A stretch of 60,000 nt of DNA from positions 54,612,429 to 54,672,428 of the forward strand of contig OX485804.1 in assembly GCA_950295325.1 (NCBI GenBank). Direction: 5' to 3'. Under the pieces are notes generated by a model. That model did not search any database, was not told the origin of the DNA, and worked only from the letters and a program-made list of their open reading frames with translations. Shown piece after piece: positions 1 to 10,340 of this stretch; within the stretch, counting starts at the first letter, position 1; the number at the start of each line of letters is the position of its first letter. The translations under genes were made by a program, and so were the position numbers. Source of the stretch: Polytrichum commune. Taxonomy: Eukaryota; Streptophyta; Polytrichopsida; Polytrichales; Polytrichaceae.

Positions 1-287
1 GGGACAGCGCCCCACTCAAATGGCCATAACTCCTAGCTCACACCTCCGATTGAGGTGTTCTTGAGCATTCTAGAATCACCACGCCATGAGCTACGCATAG
101 CTCATGGCCTTACCCTTGTGCCTTCTAGTCTCCGTGGGTGGGAGGCGTTCCCAACGCCCGGGGCCCTCACCCACACTAGGATCACTTGGGCCCTCTCACC
201 AACGGCGCCACAAGTCCCGGGTGTCACTCCGGGGTCCCCCTTGTGCCCATGGTGTTTCGGCCACTCCTCATGGAGAGGTGCGCGACA
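1..287 (-). repeat. G1 copy A 3' LTR, partial
   Basis: Matches the first 287 bases (element orientation) of the ~973-bp G1 LTR and ends in the terminal motif GCGACA at 282-287. The window starts exactly on the axis of the LTR's 24-bp palindrome, so only one 12-bp arm is present. Plus-strand ORFs read across it recur in every LTR copy and are not genes. Confidence 0.9.
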
Positions 288-1084
288 CTCACCCCCACCA
301 AACGGAGTCGATGCCCTCATCGACTATACTCATAGTCGGCACACCAATTCTCAAGTTGCCATCCTCTATGGTGCGGCATTGTGTTTACCTTAGGGCGCGA
401 CCCCCACAATGCATCTTCAAATTTGGCATAGTCCCAAAGGTGTCGTTCCTAGGTGGTCTGTTAGCGACCTTGGATCTCTCCTCCAAGGACCTAACCTATA
501 CTAGACCCACCTACTTTGGGACTCACTTGGGTTGCCCCTCCTTTGGGGCCTCTCCCATTAGGCTCCACTAGCCTAACGTGACACATCTAGGCGAGACCTC
601 AACACTTCCACTAAGTTGGCTCGGTTGCAACTCCGAGATGGCTTTCCATTGTTAAGCCACGCCTCGATCGCACGGGGGTGATGCCAAGTCCCGCCCGACT
701 CGGTTCCCACTTTGCTCTTTCGAGACATGGGTTCATGACTCCCATGCGCCAACTCTCGTTAGCTCGCGGGTAGCACTTTTATGAGCACGCGCCATCACCT
801 TGTCCCCGCCCGGACAAACCCACAACTAAGAAGTTTCTTGGTTTTATCCAAGGCCCCTCCAAGCCATGGCCCCCAATTACTCGGCTTACCCAACCTAGTT
901 TGGCATATCTATTCCCCCTCTTCCATTAACCAAGCACAAGTACAAGACTAGGACCTCATCTCATACTTTTCTCTTTGCACCACTAAAGTCCTTGGACTTT
1001 ATTCCCTCAAGCCAAAGAACAAGTTCATGTTGTGGAATAATTAACCTCGAAGCTAAGTATGCTACTAGCGTCTCTCCCCCACTA

Positions 1085-2570
1085 AAGGAGATTGATGTCC
1101 TCATCAATGCCTACGCTTCATTTTATTGGAGTGTCTAGCCTTAGTTTTTTTTTCAAAGTGCTTCACCAATTCATTGGTGTTCACCATGTCTCTTGCCGCC
1201 ACCCAAGCGGTTTCTTTCTCATGGTATCCTCACCATTTCACCAAGTACTCCTTTGTACATTTTCTTTCATTTTCACTTGGGCTTCCTACACTTGAGGATG
1301 CCCTCCTACCTCATGTTCCAAATGACGTCCACAAGGTTGGGAGGTGGCCTAATCACTTGCTTGTGATCGGGCCACAAGGTGTTGTCCTAAAATGACTTTC
1401 GTAATGAGACATGAAATGTCGGATGCACTTTGATCTCCGGCGGTAATTCCAACTTATACATGTCCTTGAACACTTGGTCCACAATGGAAAACGAAGCTCC
1501 AATTTTGGACATGAACTTTTGGAGTAAGGCCTTTGGGCAAGGTGAAGTTGTCCACATTCAACAACACCTTATTGGCCCACCTCATACTCCACTTCGCATC
1601 TTCCGGCATTGACTTGTACTCCGTAGCACCTTCGGGCTTTCTCCACCAACAACTTGGACATCTCCAAGACTTGTTTACCATCCTTGCCTAGTCCTCACCA
1701 TCTTGGTTGAACTCTAGTGTTGAATGTGCCCCCTCGAGAGGTAGGTTAATAGGTTGGAGCGCATCCACTCCATAAGCCACCACGAAAGACCACCCCTTGG
1801 TAGCCAAGTGCGTGGCTACTTTGCAATTACCCTCCGCTCAACCCACATAGTCCGCCCAATCTCCTTGGTCCGCCCCCACCAAGTTCCTCAAGTATTGTTT
1901 CAAGACTCCATTCACATGCTCCGCTTTCCCATTCATTTGGGAATGCAAGGCCGTGCTAAACCTTAGTTTCATTCCGACCTCCTTAGAGAAATGCATTGAA
2001 AATGCACTTGTGAACTTTGAATCTTGATCCCACACAATCACTCTTGGCAACCCGTGGTGCCTCAACCATCCTTTGAGAAAAGGCTATGCGGTCTCCAACG
2101 CGGTGGCGGTTCCCATAATCGGCACCATGTGTCCCAACTTGGCAAACCGCTCTACCATCAACAAGATGGCATCATACCCATGTGACTCCGGCAAACTTGT
2201 GATCAAGTCCATGCACATACTATGCCATGGCGCCGACGGGATAGGCAACGGTTGCGAGAAACCGCCTTGCTTTTGCTTAGAGGCTCGGTTCACTTGGCAC
2301 TTTATTCACGCCTTCACAAAGTGGGTTATATCCTACTTTATGCACCGCCAATGGTACCTCTTTGACACCATTCTATGGTGGTTTTGTTTTTCTCCTCTAT
2401 GGCCGGCAATAGGACTATCATATTCCTCCTTCAAAACCGAGAGCCTCAACTTGCCTTGTGGCACATACACCCAACTTTGCTTGCACTTGAACAATCCGTC
2501 CACCAACTTAACCCCTTTAAGCACCTTGCTCTTGCGAAGCTCACCTAAAGGTTTTTGTGCCTCGGGGTAG
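1085..2570 (-). pseudogene. G1-A integrase and chromodomain remnant
   Basis: The minus-strand frames read, in order, an HHCC-type region (2333-2524), an integrase core with WDQDSKFTSAF (1838-2065), a linker (1454-1681) and a chromodomain-like tail (about 1090-1400). Stops sit at the same places as in copies B, D and E: after ALETA, after LRKSF, and at the first cysteine of HHCC. In a working chromovirus these would be the integrase catalytic domain and a chromatin-binding tail. Here the reading frame cannot produce either protein. Confidence 0.85.
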
Positions 2571-3470
2571 TTAATTTACCCCTCCCGTATCTTGCATCAC
2601 AAGTTTCCTTCGCCGGCACACATTAGCCACAAGGTTTGGATGGTTCTCATTGCTTGGAACTCTTCCCGTCTACTTAGCGCATCCGGCACCACATTTCCAT
2701 GGTCCGGTTTGTGGACCAAATCCACCTTCATAAGCGCCAAACTATCATGCCACCGCAATGACTTGGCGTTCACTTGCGCTTGTATATGTTAAAATACTTT
2801 TAGGACACATTGTCCATGTAGACCTTTGCTTTGTGCGACCCCAAATAATGTCGCCCCATCTTCAAGCAATGCACTACGACAAAGAAGTTCTTTGTCATGA
2901 GTTGGTTGTCTTCTTTGACAACCATCGAGCTTCATGCTCCCATATGCAATGGCCATCCATCTTACATCAACAATCCGCCATTGGCAAAGTTAATCAACCC
3001 CATATGCACTTCAAAAGGTTTGTCAAGCTCCGCGAACTTGAGCACTGGCGTCTAAGAACACTTGCTCTCAAGCTCCCTAAAGACTTGGTGGCAAGGCTCA
3101 TCCCACTCTTCGGATAGCCATTTCTTTCACAAGTCGGATAAGGTCGGATAACCATCAAGCTTAACGCTCTCATATGCAATGGCCATCCATCTTACATTAA
3201 CCATCCGCCAATGACAAAGTCACTCGCCACCCCGTATTCACCTCAAAAGGTTTGTCAAGCTCCGCGAACTTGAACACGGGTGGCAAAGACAACTTTGTAT
3301 TAAGCTCCCCAAAGACTTTGGGGGCAAGGTTCATCCCACTCTTAAGATAGCCATTTTCCTCAATAAGTTGAATAAGGTCCTAGCAACCTTAGAAAACTCT
3401 CGAATGAAGTTGTGGTACTAATTGGCTAGGCCAACAAATGACCTAAGCCCTTTTGAATCAAGGGCCAATT
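2571..3470 (-). pseudogene. G1-A RNase H remnant with two tandem units
   Basis: On the minus strand this encodes the RT-connection and RNase H region. It starts at the conserved FVGLANYYHHF-like block, followed by units of about 230 bp that each begin with a WLSQEWDEPCHQAF-like peptide (near 3094 and 3325). Only two units are present, the lowest number among the four copies. Further downstream is the WRHYLGSHKAKVY-like block typical of Ty3/gypsy RNase H. Frames are broken throughout. Confidence 0.8.
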
Positions 3471-3479
3471 CTCCTTTTG

Positions 3480-4200
3480 GATTGCCTTGACATTCTTCAT
3501 GTTCGTCCACCAACTTCATTTATCACCACATACCTCAAGAGCTCAATCTCTCGTTGAGCAAAGTTATTTTTCATTTCTTGGCGGTAATTTTTTTTTGGGC
3601 AACACATTGGTGAATACATCCTTGTATTTCACCAACATCACACCAATGTTGTTTGGGGGAGGCCCATCTTTCCTAGCCTCCCCATACGTTCCTTGGAGTT
3701 GCTCCAATTGAACCACGACCATTATGTTTTTTTTATTTTTATTCGGTCCATTAAGATCAAATTCAACTTAGGTCCTCCTACCATAGGAGTCATTGTTAAT
3801 TTGAACTTGAATTCTTTGCCATTATGACACATCATAATGCACCGCAAGCACACCGGCTTGCACCTCACATCTATCATGTGAGTTTCAAAGAAGGCGGCCT
3901 TCACAATGACATGCATTTTATCTATTTCACTTGGTGTGAAATTTTGACAAAAATCCAGTGTCCCACATTGAAAGGTTACATGCATCGCGGCCTCCTTTGT
4001 CTCATGCGGTTTGCCCTTTCCAAACCGCACCTTGGTGGGCTTGCCCGCTCTATCAATTGGCAAGCCCCAACTCCCTTGCGAGTTTTGGGCTCAAGAAGGA
4101 ATGGTAACCTCTTTATCAACCCATGAGACATTTGTCCCATTCATTTGAGCCTCAAAGTACAAAAGACTTGGCCTCGGCTTAAGGCTACTAGCCTTGGCCA
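3480..4200 (-). pseudogene. G1-A protease region and RT stub
   Basis: The minus-strand ORF 3722-4063 encodes the part of the Ty3/gypsy aspartic protease after the active site (CGTLDFCQNFTPSEID). The active-site triplet, normally DTG, reads DKE just upstream (about 4110). Downstream, the N-terminal edge of RT (NVLPKKLPP-like) passes directly into the sequence just before FVGLANYY, so fingers, palm and YxDD are missing. DKE and the missing RT core are shared with B, D and E. Confidence 0.75.
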
Positions 4201-4429
4201 CAATGCCATCGTCTTACATTCGGTCCGCGGCATAAGTATTATTTGGCGTGGTACCTATCTCCCCTCAACGTCCATTGTTGTAAGGCACCACCAAATTTCT
4301 TATTGGGGTCATCGGCCTTAATGCACGTTGCAATTTTGATGATCCCCGCCACAATCTTAATAAACTTTTGGAAATTTGAACTTGGTATTCACCACCCGCT
4401 TTTGAAACCCCACCTAAAACGATGTACTT

Positions 4430-4860
4430 CTTAGAAAACTCGTTCATCTAAGATGCACAATTCATTTGGGTGTGAAATTCGAGCATATACGCCTTAAGAG
4501 ACCCCGCGTGCCTCATGTGCCCCAAGTTCATTTCAACATCACCACCTTCTAAGCATTTCGAATTGGAATTTCAATCCAACATTAATGCCCTCCAAGGTTT
4601 TGGGTGCATTCGGTATTCTAGCCCCTGAATACTTTTCGAGGTTTGCGGGAGCCTTTTCAAAGCACTCCTCCATTTTGCTCACCGAATCCACCCTCATGCC
4701 CACCATTGTCATTAGAACCAATGGTATGGTCAAATTCCATTTACACATGATCTTTGTTCCAATTTGAGCCTCACAACCTTTTGGAAACCCCGGGTCACCA
4801 TCATAACCCGCTTATATGATAGCCATGCTTCCCTCAAAGTGCTAGCTCAAATATTGGAAC
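4430..4860 (-). pseudogene. G1-A gag remnant
   Basis: The minus-strand frame 4539-4748 matches the first gag segment of copies B and D (MTMVGMRVDSVRKMEECFEK). It lies just downstream of the primer-binding site. No long gag frame remains. The assignment rests on position in the element and on repeat copies, not on a recognisable capsid fold. Confidence 0.6.
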
Positions 4861-4863
4861 CCT

Positions 4864-4875
4864 GCTCTGATACCA
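4864..4875 (-). promoter_or_regulatory. G1-A primer-binding site (tRNA-iMet)
   Basis: The minus strand reads TGGTATCAGAGC two bases inside the 5' LTR. This complements the 3' end of plant initiator tRNA-Met (GCUCUGAUACCA), the usual primer for plant Ty3/gypsy and copia elements. Confidence 0.92.
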
Positions 4876-4877
4876 AA

Positions 4878-5855
4878 TGTCGCAACCCTTGCTAGCCCCC
4901 CTTGACAATCTTGCCAATTTTCCATTCTAGCAAAGGTTACGAGCGCTAACCCTTCGCATACCGCCATGCTAATGGTTAGCTCCTCTTACCCCGGACCATA
5001 TAATTCAAAGGAGGGGAACCAACCCTCCTACTTTGCTTTCGGGACTCACCCCTTAATCGGTAACCCATTTCTTCGATGTGGACTTCCATCCATGGAAGTC
5101 CCATCTTATGTTGATCATCGCATTGCCGGAGCAACACTACAACAACCCGAACCATACTAGGCAACTATGGCCTCACAATGGGCCAAAGCCCATGGAGGCC
5201 TTGCCGTTCGACCTCGGGTGGGTGAGGCCACACCACCTCACCCATATAAGCCTCTAGGACTTCACGCAGGGCCCCTACCCCACGTCAACCAACCTCTTGT
5301 CTCTCTACCAAGAGTTGGGGCCAAGTGGACATTTTCCTTTAGCTGCTGGGCCTAGAACCCCCCAGCAGCTTCAGACCATCATAACTTCCTTGTATGATGT
5401 CTGATCATAACAACCAACCAACCACTCCATCTTCATCTACGTTTCACGTAGATGCCGATGGACTCCTCACTTGCCCCATTTGGGCAAGTATTGAGGACGT
5501 TATGCCTCTTTGAACCTTGGCAGTCCTGGGAGTCACTCCCAGGCACTGCTGCACCAGGGCGCTGTCCCGGGACAGCGCCCCACTCAAATGGCCATAACTC
5601 CTAGCTCACACCTCCGATTGAGGTGTTCTTGAGCATTCTAGAATCACCACGCCATGAGCTACGCATAGCTCATGGCCTTACCCTTGGGCCTCCTAGTCTC
5701 CGTGGGTGGGAGGCGTTCCCAACGCCCGGGGCCCTCACCCACACTAGGATCACTTGGGCCCTCTCACCAACGGCGCCACAAGTCCCGGGTGTCACTCCGG
5801 GGTCCCCCTTGTGCCCATGGTGTTTCGGGCACTCCTCATGGAGAGGTGCTCGACA
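4878..5855 (-). repeat. G1 copy A 5' LTR
   Basis: 978-bp LTR on the minus strand. In plus orientation it starts TGTCGCAACCC and ends CTCGACA (GCGACA in other copies). It carries the family's full hairpin set, including the 24-bp palindrome with arm GGGCGCTGTCCC near 5557-5580. Confidence 0.93.
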
Positions 5856-6558
5856 GCAGGTGCAACCCGGGAGGGAACTGATGGTGATGTGGTATTGTGT
5901 CACGTCGGGTGCCGTCATCAAGTCTAGCGCAATGATGCAGCCATGGCCAGGGTGAGGAATCATCGTCACCGAGCGGAGTTGAGCTTTGAGGGAGTCCGCA
6001 GAGCCCATGGATAACCGCTGCTGAGGGTTTGGACGGGTTGCGGTGCGCTTAACATGCTTCCCTTATCTCTTCCTAGGATACCTGTTCGCATCTGCTGGCA
6101 CCGGCACGGAGTCTAAATTTGCCGGAGACGGTGCAGTGGAAAAGAGCCTTCTGGGTGAGACTGGCACTTTCTGCGCGCGGCAGTTGGAATCCGGCCGCCT
6201 CGAGGGCCAGGATCTCACATTGCTTGAGGTTAGTCCCAAGTTTCACTGGCCAAACATCCGGAATGCTTGGCCTCTCCTGTTCCGCAGAGTATTGAACAAC
6301 CCATTTGCGCCTGCTACCCTTAACGCACCTATGGCTATCATCTGAGCAGAAGAAAAACTTTGTGGTCTCTTTCACATTTCTCCTAGTGCTGTGCCATAGA
6401 CCGGTGTACGTAGGGGCAGGGGTTGATTTTGCACCCCTTACGATTCTCTCAGTACACTTCTTTTTGGTGACCGCTCTCTGTGCCCAACAACATTTGGCAG
6501 AATTCTTTGTCAACCGAGCGATATGCCACTCCTTCACGTTCACCCTAGTCTCCTCGAC
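5856..6558 (-). pseudogene. SM copy 1 (MULE/FAR1-like, SWIM zinc finger), C-terminal piece
   Basis: Minus-strand coding piece of the SM family. It reads from EEW/WHIARL through KKKC and FFFCSDD to VWPVKLGTNL, then after a frameshift in another frame to ITISSLPGCTC, the first two cysteines of a SWIM finger (CxCxnCxH). SWIM fingers of this kind follow the transposase domain in MULE/FAR1 proteins. The rest of the finger (CxH) is cut off by the copy A insertion at 5855. Copies 2 (38113-40461) and 3 (41658-44129) supply the comparison. The last bases (TCGAC, 6554-6558) are the TSD of G1 copy B. Confidence 0.85.
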
Positions 6559-7531
6559 TGTCGCGCACCTCTCCATGAGGAGTGCCCGAAACACCATGGG
6601 CACAAGGGGGACCCCGGAGTGACACCTGGGACTTGTGGCGCTGTTGGTGAGAGGGCCCAAGTGATCCTAGTGTGGGTGAGGGCCCCGGGCGTTGGGAATG
6701 CCTCCCACCCACGAAGACTAGGAGGCACAAGGGTAAGGCCATGAGCTATGCGTAGCTCATGGCGTGGTGATTCTAGAAAGCTCAAGAACACCTCAATCGG
6801 AGGTGTGAGCTAGGAGTTATGGCCATTTGAGTGGGGCGCTGTCCCGGGACAGCGCCCTGGTACAGCAGTGCCTGGGAGTGATTCCCGGGACTGCCAAGGT
6901 TCAAACACGCATAACTTCCTCAAGACTTGCCCGAATGGGGCAAGCGAGGAGTCCATCGGCATCTACGTGAAGCGTAGATGAGGATGGAGTGGTTGGTTGT
7001 TATGATCAGACATCATACAAGGAAGTTATGATGGTCTGAAGCTGCTGGGGGGGTTCTAGGCCCAGCAGCTAAGGGAAAATGTCCACTTGGCCCCAACTCT
7101 TGGTAGAGAGACAAGAGGTTGGTTGGCGGTGGGGTAGGGGCTCCGTGTAGAGTCCTAGAGGCTTATATGGGTGAGGTGGTGTGGCCTCACCCACCCGTGG
7201 CCGAACGGCACGGCCTCCATGGGCATTGGCCCATTGTGGGGCCATAGTTGCCTAGTATGGTTCGGGTTGTTGTAGTGTTGCTCCGGCAACGCGATGATCA
7301 ACATAGGATTGGACTTCCATGGATGGAAGTCCACATTGGGGAAATGGGTTACCGATTAAGGGGTGAGTCCCGAAAGCGAAGTAGGAGGGTTGGTTCCCTC
7401 CTATGAACTATTGGTCCGGGGTAAGAGGAGCTATCCATTAGCATGGCGGAATGCGAAGGGTTAGCGCTCGTAACCTTTGCTAGAAACGAAAATTGGCAAG
7501 ATTATTAAGGGACCTAGCAAGGGTTGCGACA
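6559..7531 (+). repeat. G1-B 5' LTR, hairpin-rich
   Basis: Starts TGTCGCGC and ends TTGCGACA. Perfect inverted repeats seen: 6739-6762 (arm CCATGAGCTA), 6788-6806 (ACACCTC), 6834-6857 (arm GGGCGCTGTCCC, no loop), 6926-6944 (CTTGCCC), 6960-6980 (CATCTACG), 7040-7070 (AGCTGCTGGG), 7169-7192 (GGGTGAGG), 7277-7290 (GTTGC), 7311-7332 (GGACTTCCAT) and 7382-7403 (TAGGAGGG). A possible TATA element (TTATAT) lies at 7163-7168. Confidence 0.95.
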
Positions 7532-7533
7532 CT

Positions 7534-7545
7534 TGGTATCAGAGC
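7534..7545 (+). promoter_or_regulatory. G1-B primer-binding site (tRNA-iMet)
   Basis: TGGTATCAGAGC, two bases after the 5' LTR, complementary to the plant initiator tRNA-Met 3' end. Confidence 0.95.
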
Positions 7546-7574
7546 AGGGTTCCAATATTTGAGCTAGCACTTTG

Positions 7575-8110
7575 AGGGAAGCATGGCTATCATATAAGAG
7601 GGTTATAATGGTGACCCGGGGTTTCCAAAAGGTTGTGAGGCTCAAATTGGAACAAAGATCATGTGTAAATGGAATTTGACCATACCATTGGTTCAAATGA
7701 CAATGGTGGGCATGAGGGTGGATTCGGTGAGGAAAATGGAGGAGTGCTTTGAAAAGGCTCCCGCAAACCTCGAAAAGTATTCAGGGGCTAGAATACCGAA
7801 TGCACCCAAAACCTTGGAGGGCATTAATGTTGGATTGAAATTCCAATTCGAAATGCTTGGAAGGTATTGATGTTGGAATGAATTTGGTGCTAATGAGGCA
7901 CCCGGGCCCTCTTAAGGCCTATGTGCGCTATTCAAACGCACAAATGAAGGATACACCTAAAACGGACGAGCTTTCTAAGAAATGCATCCTTTAGGTGGGG
8001 TTTTAAAAGCGGGTGGTGGATGCCTTGTTTAAGTCCCTAAGGCTTCTTGAGGACATGGTGGGGACCATCAAGTTTGCAAGAGCATTGAAGCCGATGGTCC
8101 CAAAGAGAAG
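7575..8110 (+). pseudogene. G1-B gag remnant
   Basis: The short frame 7661-7870 (contains MTMVGMRVDSVRKMEECFEK) is followed by out-of-frame pieces that resemble the same stretch in copies D and E. Its place directly after the primer site indicates gag. There is no continuous frame and no intact CCHC knuckle. Translation would stop after about 70 codons. Confidence 0.6.
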
Positions 8111-8195
8111 TTTGGCGGCGCATCACCACAAGTGGTTTTAGCCAAAGTAGGTCCCAAAGAAATGAGTGCAAATTGTTTGGTCCATTTTACTTAGG

Positions 8196-8525
8196 CAAAA
8201 CATGTTGGTGCCGCGGACGGAATGTTGAAAGGTGGCTTTATGCTTCCAAAGCAAATCATACTTGTGCCGCGGACGGAATGTTGGGAGGTGGGTTTGTCCT
8301 ACCAAGGCAATTCATGTTCGTGTCGCGGACGGAGTGTGGGAAGGTGGCTTTGTGCTACCAAGGCAAAACATGTTTGTTTTGCGGACAAACTATTAGAAAT
8401 TGGTTTTGTGGCACCAAACCAATTTGTGCCGCGGACAAAATGTTTAAAGTTGGCTTTGCGGACCAAGCCAAGCCAAGTTGCCGAGGACCAAATGTAAGAC
8501 GATGGCATTGTGGCCAAGGCTAGTA
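8196..8525 (+). repeat. ~57-bp tandem array, six units, in G1-B
   Basis: Six diverged units, each with a core like TGCCGCGGACGGAATGTTG (near 8211, 8268, 8321, 8377, 8432 and 8480) followed by a stretch like TACCAAGGCAA. One frame gives an AADGMLGGGFVLPRQ-like repeat of about 19 residues. Copy D has about three units; A and E have one. The array lies between the gag and protease remnants, where zinc-knuckle repeats often sit, but I cannot show that it derives from knuckles. Confidence 0.8.
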
Positions 8526-9180
8526 GCCTTAAGCCAAGGCCAACTATTTTATATCTTGAGGCTCAAATGAATGGGACAAACATCTAATGGGTTGACAAAG
8601 AGGCAAGCCATGCCTTCTTGAGCCCAAAACTCATAAGGGAGTTGGGGCTTGCCGATTGGTAGAGCGGGCAAGCCCACCAAGGTGCGGTTTGGAAAGGGCA
8701 AACCGCATGAGACAAAGGAGGCCGCGATGCATGTAACCTTTCAATGTGGGACATTGGATTTTTGTCAAAATTTCACACCAAGTGAAATAGATGAAATGCA
8801 TGTCATTGTGAAGGCCGCCTACTTTGAAACTCACATGATAGATGTGAGGTGCAAGCCGGTGTGCTTGCGGTGCATTATGATGTGTCATAATGGCAAAGAA
8901 TTGAAGTTCAAATTGACAAGGACTCCTATGGTAGGAGGATCTAAGTTGAATTTGGTCTTAATGGACCAAATGAAAAATAGAAAGCATAATAGTCGTGGTT
9001 CAATTGGAGCAACTCGATAGAACTTATGGGGAGGCTAGGAAAGATGGGCCTCCTCCAAATCACATTGGTGGGATGTTGGGGAGATACAATGATGTATTCA
9101 CCAATGTGTTGCCCAAAAGTTACCGCCAAGAAATGAAAATAACTTTGCTCAACAACATATTGAGTTCTAGAGGTATGTGG
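8526..9180 (+). pseudogene. G1-B protease region and RT stub
   Basis: The frame reads EAQMNGTNV, then a stop, then WVDKEASHAFLS, then the ORF 8649-9020 (CGTLDFCQNFTPSEID, LTRTPMVGG). Ty3/gypsy proteases have DTG at the position of DKE, so the catalytic loop is lost and a stop precedes it. After 9020 comes only the N-terminal edge of RT (DVFTNVLPK), joined to sequence that normally lies after the RT palm. The YxDD motif and about 150 residues of RT are absent. Confidence 0.8.
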
Positions 9181-10340
9181 TGACAAAGGAAGTTGGTGAC
9201 AAACATGAAGAATATCAAGGCCATCCAAAAGGAGAATTGGTCCTTGACTCAAGAAAATGGCTTAGGTCATTTGTTGGCCTAGCCAACTACTACCACCACT
9301 TCATTCGAGGTTTTTCTAAGGTTGCTAGGACCTTAGTCAATTTGTTGAAAAAATGGCTATCCCAAGAGTGGGATGAGCCTTGTCACCAAGCCTTTGGGAA
9401 GCTCAAGAGCAAGTTCCCTTCACAAGATGTGGTTAAGTTTCCGGGTTTTCATAAGCATTTTGAGGTGCACATGGAGGCGAGTGACTTTACCATTGGCGGA
9501 TGTTGATCCAAGATGGATGCCCATTGCATATGGGAGTATTAAGCTTAAAGGTTGTCAAACCTTGTGCGACCTATGAAAGAAATGGCTATCTCAAGAGTGG
9601 GATGAGCCTTGCCCCAAAGTCTTTGGGGAGCTTAATACAAAATTGTCTTTGACGCCCGTGCTCAAGTTCGCGGAGCTTGACAAACCTTTTGAGGTGCATA
9701 CGGGGGTGAATGACTTTGCCAATGGCGGATTGTTGATGTAAGATGGATGGCCATAGCATATGGGAGCATGAAGCTCGATGGTTGTCCGACTTGTGAAAGA
9801 AATGGCTATCCCAAGAGTGGGACTAGCCTTGTCACCAAGTCTTTGGGGAGCTTAAGAGCAAGTTCTCTTCGCCGCCCGTGCTCAAGTTCGCGGAGCTTGA
9901 CATACCTTTTGAGGTGCATACGGGGGTGAATGACTTTGCCAATGGCGGATTGTTAATGTAAGATGGATGGCCTTTGCATATGGGGGCTTGAGGCTCGATG
10001 GTTGTCAAAGAAGACAACCAACTCATGACAAAGAACTTCTTTGCCGTAGTGCATTGCTTGAAGATGTGGCGACACTATTTGGGGTCGCACAAAGCAAAGG
10101 TCTACATGGACAATGTGTCCTAAAAGTATTTTAACATATACAAGCGCAAGTGAGCGCCAAGTCATTGCGGTGGCATGATAGTTTGGCGCTTATGAAGGTG
10201 GATTTGATCCACAAACCGGACCATGGAAATGTGGTGCCGGATGCGCTAAGTAGACCGGATGAGTTCCAAGCAATGAGAACCATCCAAACCTTGTGGCTAA
10301 TGTGTGCCGGCGAAGGAAACTTGTGATGCAAGATACGGGA
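9181..10340 (+). pseudogene. G1-B RT-connection and RNase H remnant
   Basis: Contains LRSFVGLANYYHHFIRGFSK (the conserved end of Ty3/gypsy RT), then three tandem RNase H-start units, then a broken RNase H tail (the WRHYLGSHKAKVY-like block near 10060-10110) and the PDALSR-like end near 10240. In a working element RNase H removes the RNA strand of the RNA-DNA hybrid. Here frames change repeatedly and no active enzyme can be made. Confidence 0.8.
9345..10015 (+). repeat. RNase H-derived ~230-bp tandem array, three units
   Basis: Units begin at AATGGCTATCCCAAGAGTGG or close variants near 9352, 9586 and 9806. Each codes a WLSQEWDEPCHQAF...KFxxFxKxFEVH...DFTIGG-like peptide. An intact RNase H start would contain this segment once. 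Confidence 0.88.

Larger units (their letters stand above)
1..5855 (-). mobile_element. G1 chromovirus copy A (Ty3/gypsy, degenerate, cut by window start)
   Basis: Minus-strand LTR retrotransposon. The 5' LTR is at 4878-5855, the primer site at 4864-4875, and internal DNA runs from 288 to 4877. The 3' LTR begins at 287 and leaves the window. Gag, protease, RNase H, integrase and chromodomain remnants occur in the usual Ty3/gypsy order, but all are broken by stops and frameshifts and the RT core is missing. Positions 300-1085 are the non-coding 3' internal region, with a purine-rich tract (minus strand) at 288-299 next to the 3' LTR. Comparing 1-287 with the matching part of the 5' LTR, I see about four substitutions, so this copy looks older than B, D and E. 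It shares protease-region features with copy E. The right flank (5856 on) is SM-family coding DNA. The left TSD lies outside the window. Confidence 0.9.

Noticed and set aside
55-571. Plus-strand ORFs in the LTR (also at 5623, 6540 minus, 12526 minus, 20915 minus, 30741 minus, 35854) with similar proteins
   Set aside because: They recur because the LTR recurs. They overlap on both strands, end at different places after the LTR boundary, and show no domain. High GC and hairpins keep several frames open.
9345-10015. Regular direct repeats considered as a CRISPR array or satellite
   Set aside because: Units are ~230 bp, coding-derived (RNase H), inside an LTR element, and the genome is a plant.
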